The notes beneath the pieces were generated by a model. The model made no database searches. It worked only from the letters and a program-made list of their open reading frames with translations, and had not been told where the DNA came from. From JAAGZL01 sp964628835 (GTDB taxonomy: Bacteria; Pseudomonadota; Gammaproteobacteria; Chromatiales; Chromatiaceae), in assembly GCA_964628835.1 (NCBI GenBank), contig CAZVME010000005.1, forward strand, positions 9,609-73,608: DNA of 64,000 nucleotides, read 5' to 3'. Positions 43,806-52,107 of the stretch are shown one piece after another. The position numbers and the translations under genes were made by a program. Numbering within the stretch: position 1 is the first letter of the stretch; each line of letters starts with the position of its first letter.

Positions 43806-45032
43806 TTATTCGATGTTTAATCCATTATCGTCACACTGCATACAGTCCTCAGGAAATCTACAGGGGGATTTCCAGCAGTGCCATGAAACAGATTGTGAGT
43901 GGTATAGACGCTCCAGGTGTTCTTTACTGCCTGATTTAATTAGAATCACCTCTTCAGCTATGGTGTCAGTTGCTATAAAATTTGCAGCGTCTTGTATGGA
44001 ATCGAATGCAAACAGGCGATTTTTGTTTTTCTGGGTCATAATCTTTCGAACATATGTGGCAGTAGCTCCCACAAGAACCACTCGATCAGCAACCTTAAGA
44101 CCTTCCAATGCTACTTTACGGTACTTGGAACTGCTTGAGCCTGGTGTATCAGAAAAGGAACCAATTACCAGGGTCTTGCGCGGCGCCCTTGCATCAGAGA
44201 GCAGCTGTATGACTCGAGAAACTCCCCAATAAGGTGCTTTCCAACAATCAGATATTATCCAGGCCCCAGAGGGGATAGGGTGCAATGAGTGGCGCCTGTT
44301 GACGGGCTGAATATTTTGCAGTGCGTGACCGCATTTAGCTAACGAGATGCCGGCAGCCAAAGCGGCTGCAATCGCTGCCAGAACCGACGTTACCCATAAT
44401 GTCCCAAATAGTCCGGTGTCAATCTGCACGCTTGTACCCTGATAACTGACGGTTAGTGAAAGACGGTCTGGCCAGGTGGCGGATATGTTGCTGGCTTGGA
44501 CATCAGCGCCCTCGTTGATCCCAAAGGTCAGGACGCGTGAAGATGTCCTGTCTGCCATGACTGCAACATGGGGGTCGTCAAAATTTAATACCGCTGTGCC
44601 GCCGTGTCTAACATTCTCAATTAAAAAACCCTTCTCATGTGCTACGGTTTCAAGTGTGCGATAGTTTGTGTAATGATCCTGCCCTATGGTTGTGACTACA
44701 CTAATATTCGGGGATAAATGTCTAACTGTTTTATTTATTGTTTCAGGCTGGTGGCCACTGACCTCCTGGATATAAAAGCGGTCTGTTTTTTTTGCCTTAA
44801 GGATGTTTTTTATCACCACTTTTGGGATGTTATAATTAATCCCTAAATGACAGGCGCCGTGTTGGGCAAGGATATGGTGGAGAAATTGTGTTGTACTGGT
44901 TTTTCCACAGCTCCCGGTGATGCCGATCACCGTGGTGTTTGTAAGGCGCCGTCTCCAGATAAAGGCCCTGAGGCCTCTCAGCTTTTTTGATAAGGCTTTG
45001 ATTTTATTTCGTATGGACTGTTTAGTGTGCAT
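43806..45032 (-). CDS. Mur-ligase-like ATP-dependent amide ligase
   Basis: 408 residues. A basic N-terminus leads straight into the Mur central domain: P-loop GITGSCGKTSTTQFL (about 37-51), QEVSGHQPETI, TTIGQDHYTNY, VLNFDDPHV, and a C-terminal domain with VIGSFSDTPGSSSSKYRKVA and LIKSGS. The MurF N-terminal nucleotide-sugar domain is absent, as in CapB-like ligases. The end carries four Cys (HCWKSPCRFPEDCMQC), possibly a metal site. It converges on the glycan cluster and may add an amino acid to its product. Confidence 0.75.
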   Translation of the reverse strand: MHTKQSIRNKIKALSKKLRGLRAFIWRRRLTNTTVIGITGSCGKTSTTQFLHHILAQHGACHLGINYNIPKVVIKNILKAKKTDRFYIQEVSGHQPETINKTVRHLSPNISVVTTIGQDHYTNYRTLETVAHEKGFLIENVRHGGTAVLNFDDPHVAVMADRTSSRVLTFGINEGADVQASNISATWPDRLSLTVSYQGTSVQIDTGLFGTLWVTSVLAAIAAALAAGISLAKCGHALQNIQPVNRRHSLHPIPSGAWIISDCWKAPYWGVSRVIQLLSDARAPRKTLVIGSFSDTPGSSSSKYRKVALEGLKVADRVVLVGATATYVRKIMTQKNKNRLFAFDSIQDAANFIATDTIAEEVILIKSGSKEHLERLYHSQSVSWHCWKSPCRFPEDCMQCDDNGLNIE

Positions 45033-45195
45033 ATGCTGAGCGTATCTTTTTTGGTGCCGACGTGTCTATTATTTGAATAGTGGAGCATAGTTTGTATGTG
45101 CGAAATACACCAAGAGAAAATCGGTGATAGATAAAATGTGGGTACCTAAATTTTTTGGGGTAAAACGGAAACCGCTATACCATAGGGCAACGAGG

Positions 45196-45317
45196 ATAAT
45201 AGGGGGTAGACTACGGTTTCCACTTATTTATTGCAGAACAAATCCTTTGTCCCAGTTTCATTGTTTATCTTTGGGTGTCCAGGGTTACCATTAAAACTGT
45301 GGTCTGTTCCCTATTAT
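45196..45317. mobile_element. MITE-like element related to the transposase ends
   Basis: Left arm 45196-45219 and right arm 45294-45317 are imperfect inverted repeats (19 of 24 by eye). The outer part AATAGGG...AGAC.AC.GTTT matches the ends of the Y1 transposase element at 13.6-14.4 kb. The inside also echoes that element just within its left end (GCAGAACAAATCC versus GCGGAACAACTCC). No coding capacity. Probably a non-autonomous derivative. Confidence 0.75.
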
Positions 45318-45324
45318 TTGATAT

Positions 45325-45376
45325 GGTTGACAATAAAGCTTATAAGGTTGACAATAGCTTGTCGTAAGGTTGACAA
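45325..45376 (+). repeat. Three GGTTGACAA direct repeats upstream of the wHTH-ATPase gene
   Basis: GGTTGACAA at 45325-45333, 45346-45354 and 45368-45376, spaced 21 and 22 bases, i.e. two helical turns apart. They end 16 bases before the next gene, whose product has a winged helix. They look like an operator array for that protein. Confidence 0.8.
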
Positions 45377-45391
45377 ATAAGGCGTTGATTT

Positions 45392-46420
45392 ATGGTAGGT
45401 GTTCGCAAAAGAGGTGAAAATATTCGCCAATTTATACTAGACAATGTTGAGCATAACCCAAAAGACATAGTTGCACTAACTTCGCGTGCGTACGATATTT
45501 CCAGACAAGCAGTAAACAAGCATATTAAACGCCTAGTTGAGCAGAATTCACTATTGGTGAGAGGGGTGACTAGGAACAAACATTATATCTTGCACCCACT
45601 TGTTAAATGGGAACATATCTATACATTAGAAGGTGCGTTGGCAGAAGATGTAGTATGGCGTTCAGATATATCAGAATTTATTAATGATCTGCCAGACAAT
45701 GTAATAGATATTTGGCATTATGGTTTTACTGAAATATTAAATAATGCTATTGACCATTCATCTGGCACACAAGTACATATACGGGTCACTAAAACCGCTA
45801 CTACAACAGAAATAGTTATTTATGATAATGGTGAAGGGATTTTTAAGAAAATTCAGCGTGAATTAAATTTAAGTGATGAGCGACACTCAGTTTTAGAATT
45901 GGCGAAAGGTAAGTTGACGACAGATCCTGATAACCATACTGGTGAAGGGATTTTTTTTAGTTCGCGCATGTTTGATGATTTTGCAATTTTATCAGGTGGT
46001 GTTTATTTTTCACACAAGCACGACCAAGTAGAAGACTGGATTCAAGAACGCCAAAAGTTCCAGTCTGGCACAGGTGTTTTTATGGAGTTATCTAATAATA
46101 CTGCTAGGACATCAAAGCGTATTTTTGATAGTTTCACTTCAGGTGATGAATATGGTTTTACTAAAACTGTTGTACCTGTACGACTAACACAGTACGGCGA
46201 CGATAAACTTGTATCAAGGTCACAAGCAAAAAGATTACTGGTTAGAGTTGAAAAATTTAGAACAGTTATATTCGATTTTGATGAGGTTGAGACAATAGGC
46301 CAAGCTTTTGCTGATGAAATATTTCGAGTTTTTAAACTACAGCATTCTGATATGGAGTTAATATATTTAAATGCTAATGAGCAAGTTACACAAATGATTA
46401 CTAGAGCTTTAACAAGCTAG
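45392..46420 (+). CDS. wHTH - HATPase - STAS-like (DUF4325) protein
   Basis: 342 residues, AT-rich, very different in codon use from its neighbours. N-terminal winged helix (about 10-65, SRQAVNKHIKRLVEQ). A GHKL ATPase domain follows (about 100-230) with the N-box EILNNAIDHSSG and G1 box DNGEGIF, but no His-phosphorylation domain. The C-terminal 80 residues match the STAS-like DUF4325 pattern (FDEVETIGQAFADEIFRVF). It could be an anti-sigma-type switch fused to its own DNA reader. Three direct repeats upstream suggest autoregulation. Probably acquired horizontally. Confidence 0.75.
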   Translation: MVGVRKRGENIRQFILDNVEHNPKDIVALTSRAYDISRQAVNKHIKRLVEQNSLLVRGVTRNKHYILHPLVKWEHIYTLEGALAEDVVWRSDISEFINDLPDNVIDIWHYGFTEILNNAIDHSSGTQVHIRVTKTATTTEIVIYDNGEGIFKKIQRELNLSDERHSVLELAKGKLTTDPDNHTGEGIFFSSRMFDDFAILSGGVYFSHKHDQVEDWIQERQKFQSGTGVFMELSNNTARTSKRIFDSFTSGDEYGFTKTVVPVRLTQYGDDKLVSRSQAKRLLVRVEKFRTVIFDFDEVETIGQAFADEIFRVFKLQHSDMELIYLNANEQVTQMITRALTS

Positions 46421-46492
46421 TGGCCCTAACAGTTAATTTCTAGGACGAATAACGGGGAAAAAGGGGCGCATCTATTTCAAGGGAATAGCCAC

Positions 46493-46523
46493 AAAAAAAG
46501 GGGCGAATAACGCCCCTTTTTTT
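46493..46523. terminator. Bidirectional terminator between STAS-like gene and rpoH
   Basis: A symmetric hairpin: A7, GGGGCG (46500-46505), loop AATAA, CGCCCC, then T7. The A-run on one side and T-run on the other serve both converging genes. Confidence 0.9.
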
Positions 46524-46544
46524 ATGTATGTAACTTAGAGTGAA

Positions 46545-47399
46545 CTAATCGGCCAGGACGGTCTTCATCTTCTCCATGGCGCGTTTTTCTATCTGCCTGA
46601 TGCGTTCGGCTGATATGCCAAAACGGTCGGCTAGTTGATGCAGGGTGGCTTTCTTTTCAGACAGCCAGCGTGCAGTAAGAATCTCTTTGCTGCGCTCGTC
46701 CAGACCATCCAGGGCGGAGTAGAGCTGGTTTTTCTCGCTCTGCTCATAGTCCACCTGCTCCAACTGAGAAGCAGGTTCCATACGCATATCCGGCAGATAT
46801 GCGGCGGGTGCTACCGGTGTCTTGTCGTCATCTGAGCCCGTGGTTATTCCGTCGAAGGCAACGTCAACCTTGCTCAGACGTTTCTCCATTTCGATCACGG
46901 TCTCGGGTTTCACCCCAAGGGCTGCTGCAACCTCTTCCACCTCTTCCTGGGAAAACCAGCCCAGACGTTTCTTGGAGCTGCGCAGGTTAAAGAACAGTTT
47001 GCGTTGGGACTTGGTGGTAGCTACCTTGACAATGCGCCAGTTGCGCAGCACAAATTCGTGTATCTCAGCCTTGATCCAGTGTACGGCGAAGGATACCAGG
47101 CGTACGCCCATGTCCGGGTTGAAGCGGCGTACCGCCTTCATGAGACCTACCGATCCCTCCTGCACCAGATCCGGCATGGCCAGACCATAGCCGGAGTAGC
47201 CACGGGCGATGCGGATCACAAAGCGCAGATGCGACAACACCATGGTGCGCGCTGCGTTCAGATCACCCTCATCACGCAGGCGTACGGCGAGATCGTGCTC
47301 CTCTTCGGCGGTCAGCATCGGCATCTGATAGGCCGCACTAATATAGGCATCCATGCTGCCGGTGGAGAGATTGATGGGAATGGCTAGTTCTTTGCTCAT
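46545..47399 (-). CDS. rpoH: RNA polymerase sigma-32 (heat shock) factor
   Basis: 284 residues from ATG 47399 (MSKELAIP); the frame extends to 47426 without a site. Region 2 GLAMPDLVQEGSVGLMKAVRRF with VSFAVHWIKAEIHEF; the RpoH box QRKLFFNLRSSKKRL; region 4 with DRFGISAERIRQIEKRAM. It directs transcription of chaperones and proteases. A CIRCE-like operator covers its promoter. Follows ftsYEX as in E. coli. Confidence 0.95.
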   Translation of the reverse strand: MSKELAIPINLSTGSMDAYISAAYQMPMLTAEEEHDLAVRLRDEGDLNAARTMVLSHLRFVIRIARGYSGYGLAMPDLVQEGSVGLMKAVRRFNPDMGVRLVSFAVHWIKAEIHEFVLRNWRIVKVATTKSQRKLFFNLRSSKKRLGWFSQEEVEEVAAALGVKPETVIEMEKRLSKVDVAFDGITTGSDDDKTPVAPAAYLPDMRMEPASQLEQVDYEQSEKNQLYSALDGLDERSKEILTARWLSEKKATLHQLADRFGISAERIRQIEKRAMEKMKTVLAD

Positions 47400-47425
47400 G
47401 TAATAACCCAGTAGTTTTGTATGCA

Positions 47426-47431
47426 ATTATA
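47426..47431 (-). promoter_or_regulatory. Predicted -10 of the rpoH promoter
   Basis: On the minus strand TATAAT, immediately downstream of the CIRCE-like operator and about 27 bases before the rpoH ATG. The expected -35 position (47449-47454) falls inside the operator's outer arm and matches poorly (CACTCT). Confidence 0.55.
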
Positions 47432-47458
47432 TTAGCACTCTTGACTATAGAGTGCCAG
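47432..47458. promoter_or_regulatory. CIRCE-like (HrcA) operator upstream of rpoH
   Basis: TTAGCACTC (47432-47440), exactly 9 bases, GAGTGCCAG (47450-47458). The HrcA operator is TTAGCACTC-N9-GAGTGCTAA: left arm 9/9, right arm 7/9. A further copy of the right arm, GAGTGCCAG, occurs at 47470-47478. The element abuts the predicted -10 and covers the -35, so bound HrcA should repress rpoH. Confidence 0.75.
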
Positions 47459-47606
47459 CTCTCCGCTTTGAGTGCCAGTTATAAGAAAAGTTCATCCATA
47501 TTTCGGCTGTTTTTTCAGGCCCGGATAATAGCGTTGAAATGAATATATATCATGTAATACAGTTACATATGTGTGTTTGACGCGGGTTGTAAGGGTGTCT
47601 GTTGTC

Positions 47607-48581
47607 TCAATCCGGCTCTATGGCGTATAGATGCCGCGCCACGGCTATCCATGATCCGAGCAGTCCCAGCAGGGCGCTGGACAGGATCAGGATCATCAGG
47701 GTGGGCAGGTCGATGGAGGTAAGCTGGAAGTTGCTATGGTAGAGGCCGGCCAGTTTCTTCACCGGCTCTGTCAGTAACCATAGATTCAGGCTGACCAGCA
47801 TCCAGGCCAGCACCCCGCCAAACAGCCCATACCAGAAGCCGGAATAGAGGAAGGGGCGCCGGATGAAGGCGTTGGTTCCGCCGATCAACTTGGTTATTTC
47901 GATCTCATCCTTCTGATTCTGGATCTCCAGGCGGATGGTGTTGCCGATGACGAGCAGCACCGCCAGGGCCAGTAGGGTTGATAGAAGCAGTACGCCGCGG
48001 GCAGCTATCTCGGTGATGGCCTGAAAACGCCGCACCCACTGTAGGTCCAGCTGGGCGATATCCACCTCAGACATCAGTTTCAGCTCCTGCAACAGCGCCT
48101 CGGCCCCCTCGGGTGTGGCGTGGGCCGCAGTGGGGGCGATTACCATCACCGCTGGTAGCGGGTTGTTGTCCAGGGTATCCAGCGCCTCGGCAAAACCAGA
48201 GTTGTGGCGAAACTCCTGAAGGGCCTGCTCTGGGGTGATTAACTGTACGCTTGCAACGCTGCTCTTTAATTTGAGTTGTGCTGCGATGGCGTCCAGTTTG
48301 GCGCTATCCAGATCCCGCTTGAGAAAGATAGATATGTTAGCGGAGTTGTCCAGGCTGCCGCTGAGGCGTTGGGCATTGTCCAGAAGCAGCTTCAGGCCGG
48401 TGGGGAAGGCCAGGGCGATGCTGAGTACCGTTACCGTCATCAGGGTAGAGAGCGGGGCGCGGCTGAGCCTTCCCAGGCTGTATAGCAGTGCTTGCAGATG
48501 GCGCATGGCCCAGATGTTGATATGTCCTTTGTGGGCACCGGTCAGATCCCGGATCTTGTTCAGGTTGCGTCTCTTCTTCAT
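47607..48581 (-). CDS. ftsX: Cell division protein FtsX
   Basis: 324 residues. A cytoplasmic basic N-terminus, TM1 (LSTLMTVTVLSIALAFPTGL), a periplasmic domain of about 130 residues, then three more TM segments. With FtsE it forms an ABC-type complex that controls septal peptidoglycan hydrolases. Its start overlaps the ftsE stop by 4 bases, giving translational coupling. Confidence 0.94.
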   Translation of the reverse strand: MKKRRNLNKIRDLTGAHKGHINIWAMRHLQALLYSLGRLSRAPLSTLMTVTVLSIALAFPTGLKLLLDNAQRLSGSLDNSANISIFLKRDLDSAKLDAIAAQLKLKSSVASVQLITPEQALQEFRHNSGFAEALDTLDNNPLPAVMVIAPTAAHATPEGAEALLQELKLMSEVDIAQLDLQWVRRFQAITEIAARGVLLLSTLLALAVLLVIGNTIRLEIQNQKDEIEITKLIGGTNAFIRRPFLYSGFWYGLFGGVLAWMLVSLNLWLLTEPVKKLAGLYHSNFQLTSIDLPTLMILILSSALLGLLGSWIAVARHLYAIEPD

Positions 48582-49258
48582 CCCGAAATGCTCGGGTTTT
48601 GACTGTCATGTATCAGTCGCGCCTTACCCAGGGTAAGGATGCGCCGGTTCATGCGTGAAATGAGGTCGAGGTCATGACTGGCGATGAGCAGGGTGACGCC
48701 AACCTGATTGAACTGTTCAAACAGCTGCATGATCTCCCGGGAGAGATCCGGGTCCAGGTTGCCGGTGGGTTCATCGGCCAGCACCAGCGGGGGGCGGTTG
48801 ACCACGGCGCGGGCGATGCCGACCCGCTGCTGTTCACCACCAGAGAGGGCTATGGGATAGCTCTTTTCTTTGCTGAGTAGTCCCACCTTGTCCAGGGCTG
48901 CCCGCACCCTGCGTCCGATGTCGGTATAGCCCACGCCCGCCGCAATCAGCGGCATGGCCACATTGTCGAACACGGTGCGGTTTGGCAGCAGCCGGTAGTC
49001 CTGGAAGATCATTCCCACTTCGCGCCGGTGGTAGGGGATCTGACTACCGCGCAGGCGCGAAAGGTTGCGCCCCGACACCAGTACCTGACCACTGGTGCAG
49101 CGTTCCAGCAGGCCAATGAGTTTCAGCAGCGTACTCTTGCCGGCGCCTGAATGCCCGGTAAGAAATACCATCTCTCCACTATCTATATGGAGATTGATGT
49201 TGCTGAGCCCCTCGGACCCGCCGGCGTAGCGTTTGATAACGTTATCGAAGTGGATCAT
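48578..49258 (-). CDS. ftsE: Cell division ATP-binding protein FtsE
   Basis: 226 residues. Walker A GHSGAGKSTLL (about 35-45), signature LSGGEQQRVGIARAVV, Walker B VLADEPTGNLD and the His switch IASHD. Partner of FtsX in the divisome. Lies between ftsY and ftsX in the conserved ftsYEX order. Confidence 0.96.
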   Translation of the reverse strand: MIHFDNVIKRYAGGSEGLSNINLHIDSGEMVFLTGHSGAGKSTLLKLIGLLERCTSGQVLVSGRNLSRLRGSQIPYHRREVGMIFQDYRLLPNRTVFDNVAMPLIAAGVGYTDIGRRVRAALDKVGLLSKEKSYPIALSGGEQQRVGIARAVVNRPPLVLADEPTGNLDPDLSREIMQLFEQFNQVGVTLLIASHDLDLISRMNRRILTLGKARLIHDSQNPSISG

Positions 49259-49446
49259 CGTTTATCGGAGTTATATTTTTATCTAATTGTTGGACCCTAG
49301 GCTGGTGTCAGGCCCGGTCCAGATAAAAAGTAGCCAATGTTATAACCTATTAGCTGCCACTATTCATGGTAATGTTTTCTGCATGTGTACCGCCAGCACC
49401 TTTTTTGCGGATGCGCTCACGCTTTGTGATTGTGAGTCAAACCCCC

Positions 49447-50433
49447 TCAGGTTTCAAACAGGGCATCCACAAACTCCTGTGAATCAAAGTGGCGCAGATC
49501 TTCTATTGCCTCTCCCACGCCGATGAAACGGATCGGTATCTTCAGCTTGTCGGCGATGGCAAACAGGATGCCGCCCTTGGCGGTTCCATCCATCTTGGTC
49601 AGGGTGATGCCGGTGACCCCCACTGTCTGATTAAACTGCTGGGCCTGGTTGAGGGCGTTTTGGCCGGTGGTGGCGTCCACCACCAGCATCACCTCGTGGG
49701 GTGCGTCCGGGTCTATTTTCTTCATTACCCGTGCGATCTTGCCAAGCTCATCCATTAGGTTGGTCTTAGTGTGGAGTCGGCCTGCGGTGTCGGCGATCAG
49801 TACGTCAACACTGCGTGCGGTCGCGGCCTGGAGTGCATCGAAGATCACCGAGGCGGAATCCGCGCCGGTGTGTTGGGCTATTACCGGAATATCGTTACGT
49901 TCGCCCCAGGTCTGGAGCTGCTCCACTGCGGCGGCGCGGAAGGTGTCGCCCGCTGCCAGCATTACGCTCTGACCATCCTCCTGCAGGCGTTTGGCCAGTT
50001 TGCCGATGGTGGTGGTCTTGCCAGCACCGTTGATGCCGACCATCAGGATCACCTGGGGCCGTCCGGCCTGGGGTGCAGTCACCGGGGTATCGCACTGGCC
50101 GAGGATCTGTTCCAGCTCCTGTTTCAGGACCTTGCTCAGAATGGCCGGATCAGACAGCTCTTTACGCCGCACCTTTTCTGACAGGGTGTGGATGATGCGG
50201 CTGGTGGCGTCTACACCTACGTCGGCCAGCAGCAGCAGGGTCTCCAGCTCCTCCAGTAGATCCTCATCTATCTCCTTCTGACCCAGTAGCAGATTGGCCA
50301 GGCCATCGGTGAGGTTGTGCCTGGTGCGGGCCAGACGCTGTTTCAGCTGGGAGATGATCCCCTGTTTTTCTGGCTGGTCCGCAACTGTGGTTGCATCGAT
50401 CTTACTCTTATCTTTTTTCCCAAATCCAAACAT
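49447..50433 (-). CDS. ftsY: Signal recognition particle receptor FtsY
   Basis: 328 residues. NG domain with GTPase G1 GINGAGKTTTIGKLA, DTFRAAAVEQL, DTAGRLHTK and TKMDGTAKGG. The acidic A domain typical of E. coli (about 200 residues) is nearly absent, leaving a short charged N-terminus MFGFGKKDKSK. Docks ribosome-SRP complexes at the inner membrane. Confidence 0.96.
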   Translation of the reverse strand: MFGFGKKDKSKIDATTVADQPEKQGIISQLKQRLARTRHNLTDGLANLLLGQKEIDEDLLEELETLLLLADVGVDATSRIIHTLSEKVRRKELSDPAILSKVLKQELEQILGQCDTPVTAPQAGRPQVILMVGINGAGKTTTIGKLAKRLQEDGQSVMLAAGDTFRAAAVEQLQTWGERNDIPVIAQHTGADSASVIFDALQAATARSVDVLIADTAGRLHTKTNLMDELGKIARVMKKIDPDAPHEVMLVVDATTGQNALNQAQQFNQTVGVTGITLTKMDGTAKGGILFAIADKLKIPIRFIGVGEAIEDLRHFDSQEFVDALFET

Positions 50434-50703
50434 TTGCTCTGTTCTCTGGAACCATTGGCATCACTGTTTGTCTTTCATTTCCAGGTAGCCGGTTTATTTA
50501 TATCCCTGGATAATGTGCGTACAGAGTCATTTTTCGTTAATCTGGTTCGCCCAATTGCCGCTGTTAACGTCAGCCATTTGGGTATTTGCACCGGGAAGCG
50601 TAAAAATGTCGCTGTCTTCGCAGACGGAATATGTGCATTTTCGCTCGGATCGACCGCAAGTTCTACCGGCTTTTAGTATTAGTTTCTCCCGTAAGGAATA
50701 AAA

Positions 50704-52107
50704 ATGAGATTTGCATACCTGTTTATCCTGTTTTTCATTAGCCATGTGGTGGCTGCTGATGGTGCTGTAGCCAGTGGGCCAGCCCCTTCTGTTAAGGGCG
50801 GCGCGGTCACTGAATATATGCTTTCCAACGGCATGAAGGTGATTGTAAAGGAGGACCACAGAGCGCCGATTGCCGTATCCCAGGTGTGGTATAAGGTGGG
50901 CGCCAGCTACGAGCCGGATGGTATCACTGGCATCTCGCATGTGCTGGAACACATGATGTTCAAGGGTACCAAGAAGCTTCAGCCGGGTGAGTTCTCCCGC
51001 ATCATCGCCGCCAATGGCGGGCGGGAAAACGCCTTTACCGGGCGGGATTACACCGCCTATTTCCAGACCATGTCCGCCGATCGTATGGAGATCTCTTTTA
51101 AGCTGGAGGCAGACCGCATGCGCAACCTGTTGCTGCCAGCGGAGGAGTTCACAAAAGAGGTGGAGGTGGTTAAGGAGGAGCGCCGTCTGCGCACCGAAGA
51201 TAAACCCAACTCCCTGACCCGGGAGCAGTTCTATGCGGTCTCCTACCGCAGCCTACCCTACGCCAACCCGGTGATCGGCTGGATGAACGATCTGAATAAT
51301 CTGCAGGTAGAGGACCTGCAAACCTGGTACCGGCTCTGGTACGCGCCCAATAACACCACCCTGGTGGTGGTGGGTGATGTTAATCCGGAGTGGGTGCTGG
51401 AGATGGCAACCAAGTATTTTGGTCCCCTCAAGGCGGAGCAGATACCCAAACTCAAGCCTCTGCGTGAACCGCCCCAGCGCGGCGTGATCCGCACCAACGT
51501 ACGGGCTCCCGCCCGCCAGCCCTATCTGGCCTTGGGTTACAAGACTCCGGTAATCTCCACTGCGGACCAGAAGTGGGAACCCTATGCCTTGGAGATGCTG
51601 GTGGCGATCCTGGATGGGGGCAGCAGTTCCCGTATCAGCAAGAAACTGATCCGTGGCAAGGAGATAGCAGTCACCGCAGGTGCGCACTATAGTGCCTTCT
51701 CCAAGTACTCAAGCATGTTGAGCATGAGCGGGGTCCCGGCCAAGGGCCAGAGCGTAGATGACCTGGAGCAGGCGCTACGGGCTGAGATCGAGCTGCTGAA
51801 ACAGGAGCTGGTGAGTGAGGAGGAGCTACAGCGGGTCCGGGCCCAGGTGGTGGCCAGTCAGGTGTATGAGCTGGACTCGGTGTTCTATCAGGCCATGCAG
51901 ATCGGGACCCTGGAGACCATCGGACTGGAGTGGAAACTAATCGATGAATACACCGCCAATATGCGAGCAGTAACTGCAGAACAGGTGCGGGCGGTGGCGC
52001 AGAAATATCTGCTGGATGATCGCCTCACGGTGGCGGTTTTGGAGCCGCTGCCGCTGGAGAATAAACAACAGCTGCGCGCAGTGTCCGGAGGTCGTCATGG
52101 TGGATAA
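50704..52107 (+). CDS. M16 family zinc peptidase, catalytic subunit
   Basis: 467 residues with a signal peptide (LFILFFISHVVAADG). The inverted zinc motif HVLEH (about 79-83) and a distal Glu in KEVEVVKEERRLR form the active site. It is the catalytic half of a two-gene pair, the next gene lacking the motif. Probably periplasmic. Homologous pairs beside rsmD are common in gammaproteobacteria. Confidence 0.92.
   Translation: MRFAYLFILFFISHVVAADGAVASGPAPSVKGGAVTEYMLSNGMKVIVKEDHRAPIAVSQVWYKVGASYEPDGITGISHVLEHMMFKGTKKLQPGEFSRIIAANGGRENAFTGRDYTAYFQTMSADRMEISFKLEADRMRNLLLPAEEFTKEVEVVKEERRLRTEDKPNSLTREQFYAVSYRSLPYANPVIGWMNDLNNLQVEDLQTWYRLWYAPNNTTLVVVGDVNPEWVLEMATKYFGPLKAEQIPKLKPLREPPQRGVIRTNVRAPARQPYLALGYKTPVISTADQKWEPYALEMLVAILDGGSSSRISKKLIRGKEIAVTAGAHYSAFSKYSSMLSMSGVPAKGQSVDDLEQALRAEIELLKQELVSEEELQRVRAQVVASQVYELDSVFYQAMQIGTLETIGLEWKLIDEYTANMRAVTAEQVRAVAQKYLLDDRLTVAVLEPLPLENKQQLRAVSGGRHGG

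Larger units (their letters stand above)
45033..45391. other. AT-rich intergenic region with MITE and direct repeats
   Basis: About 360 bases between two divergent genes. It holds the MITE-like inverted repeats (45196-45317) and three direct repeats (45325-45376), annotated separately. The rest is AT-rich with no recognised gene. Confidence 0.6.
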
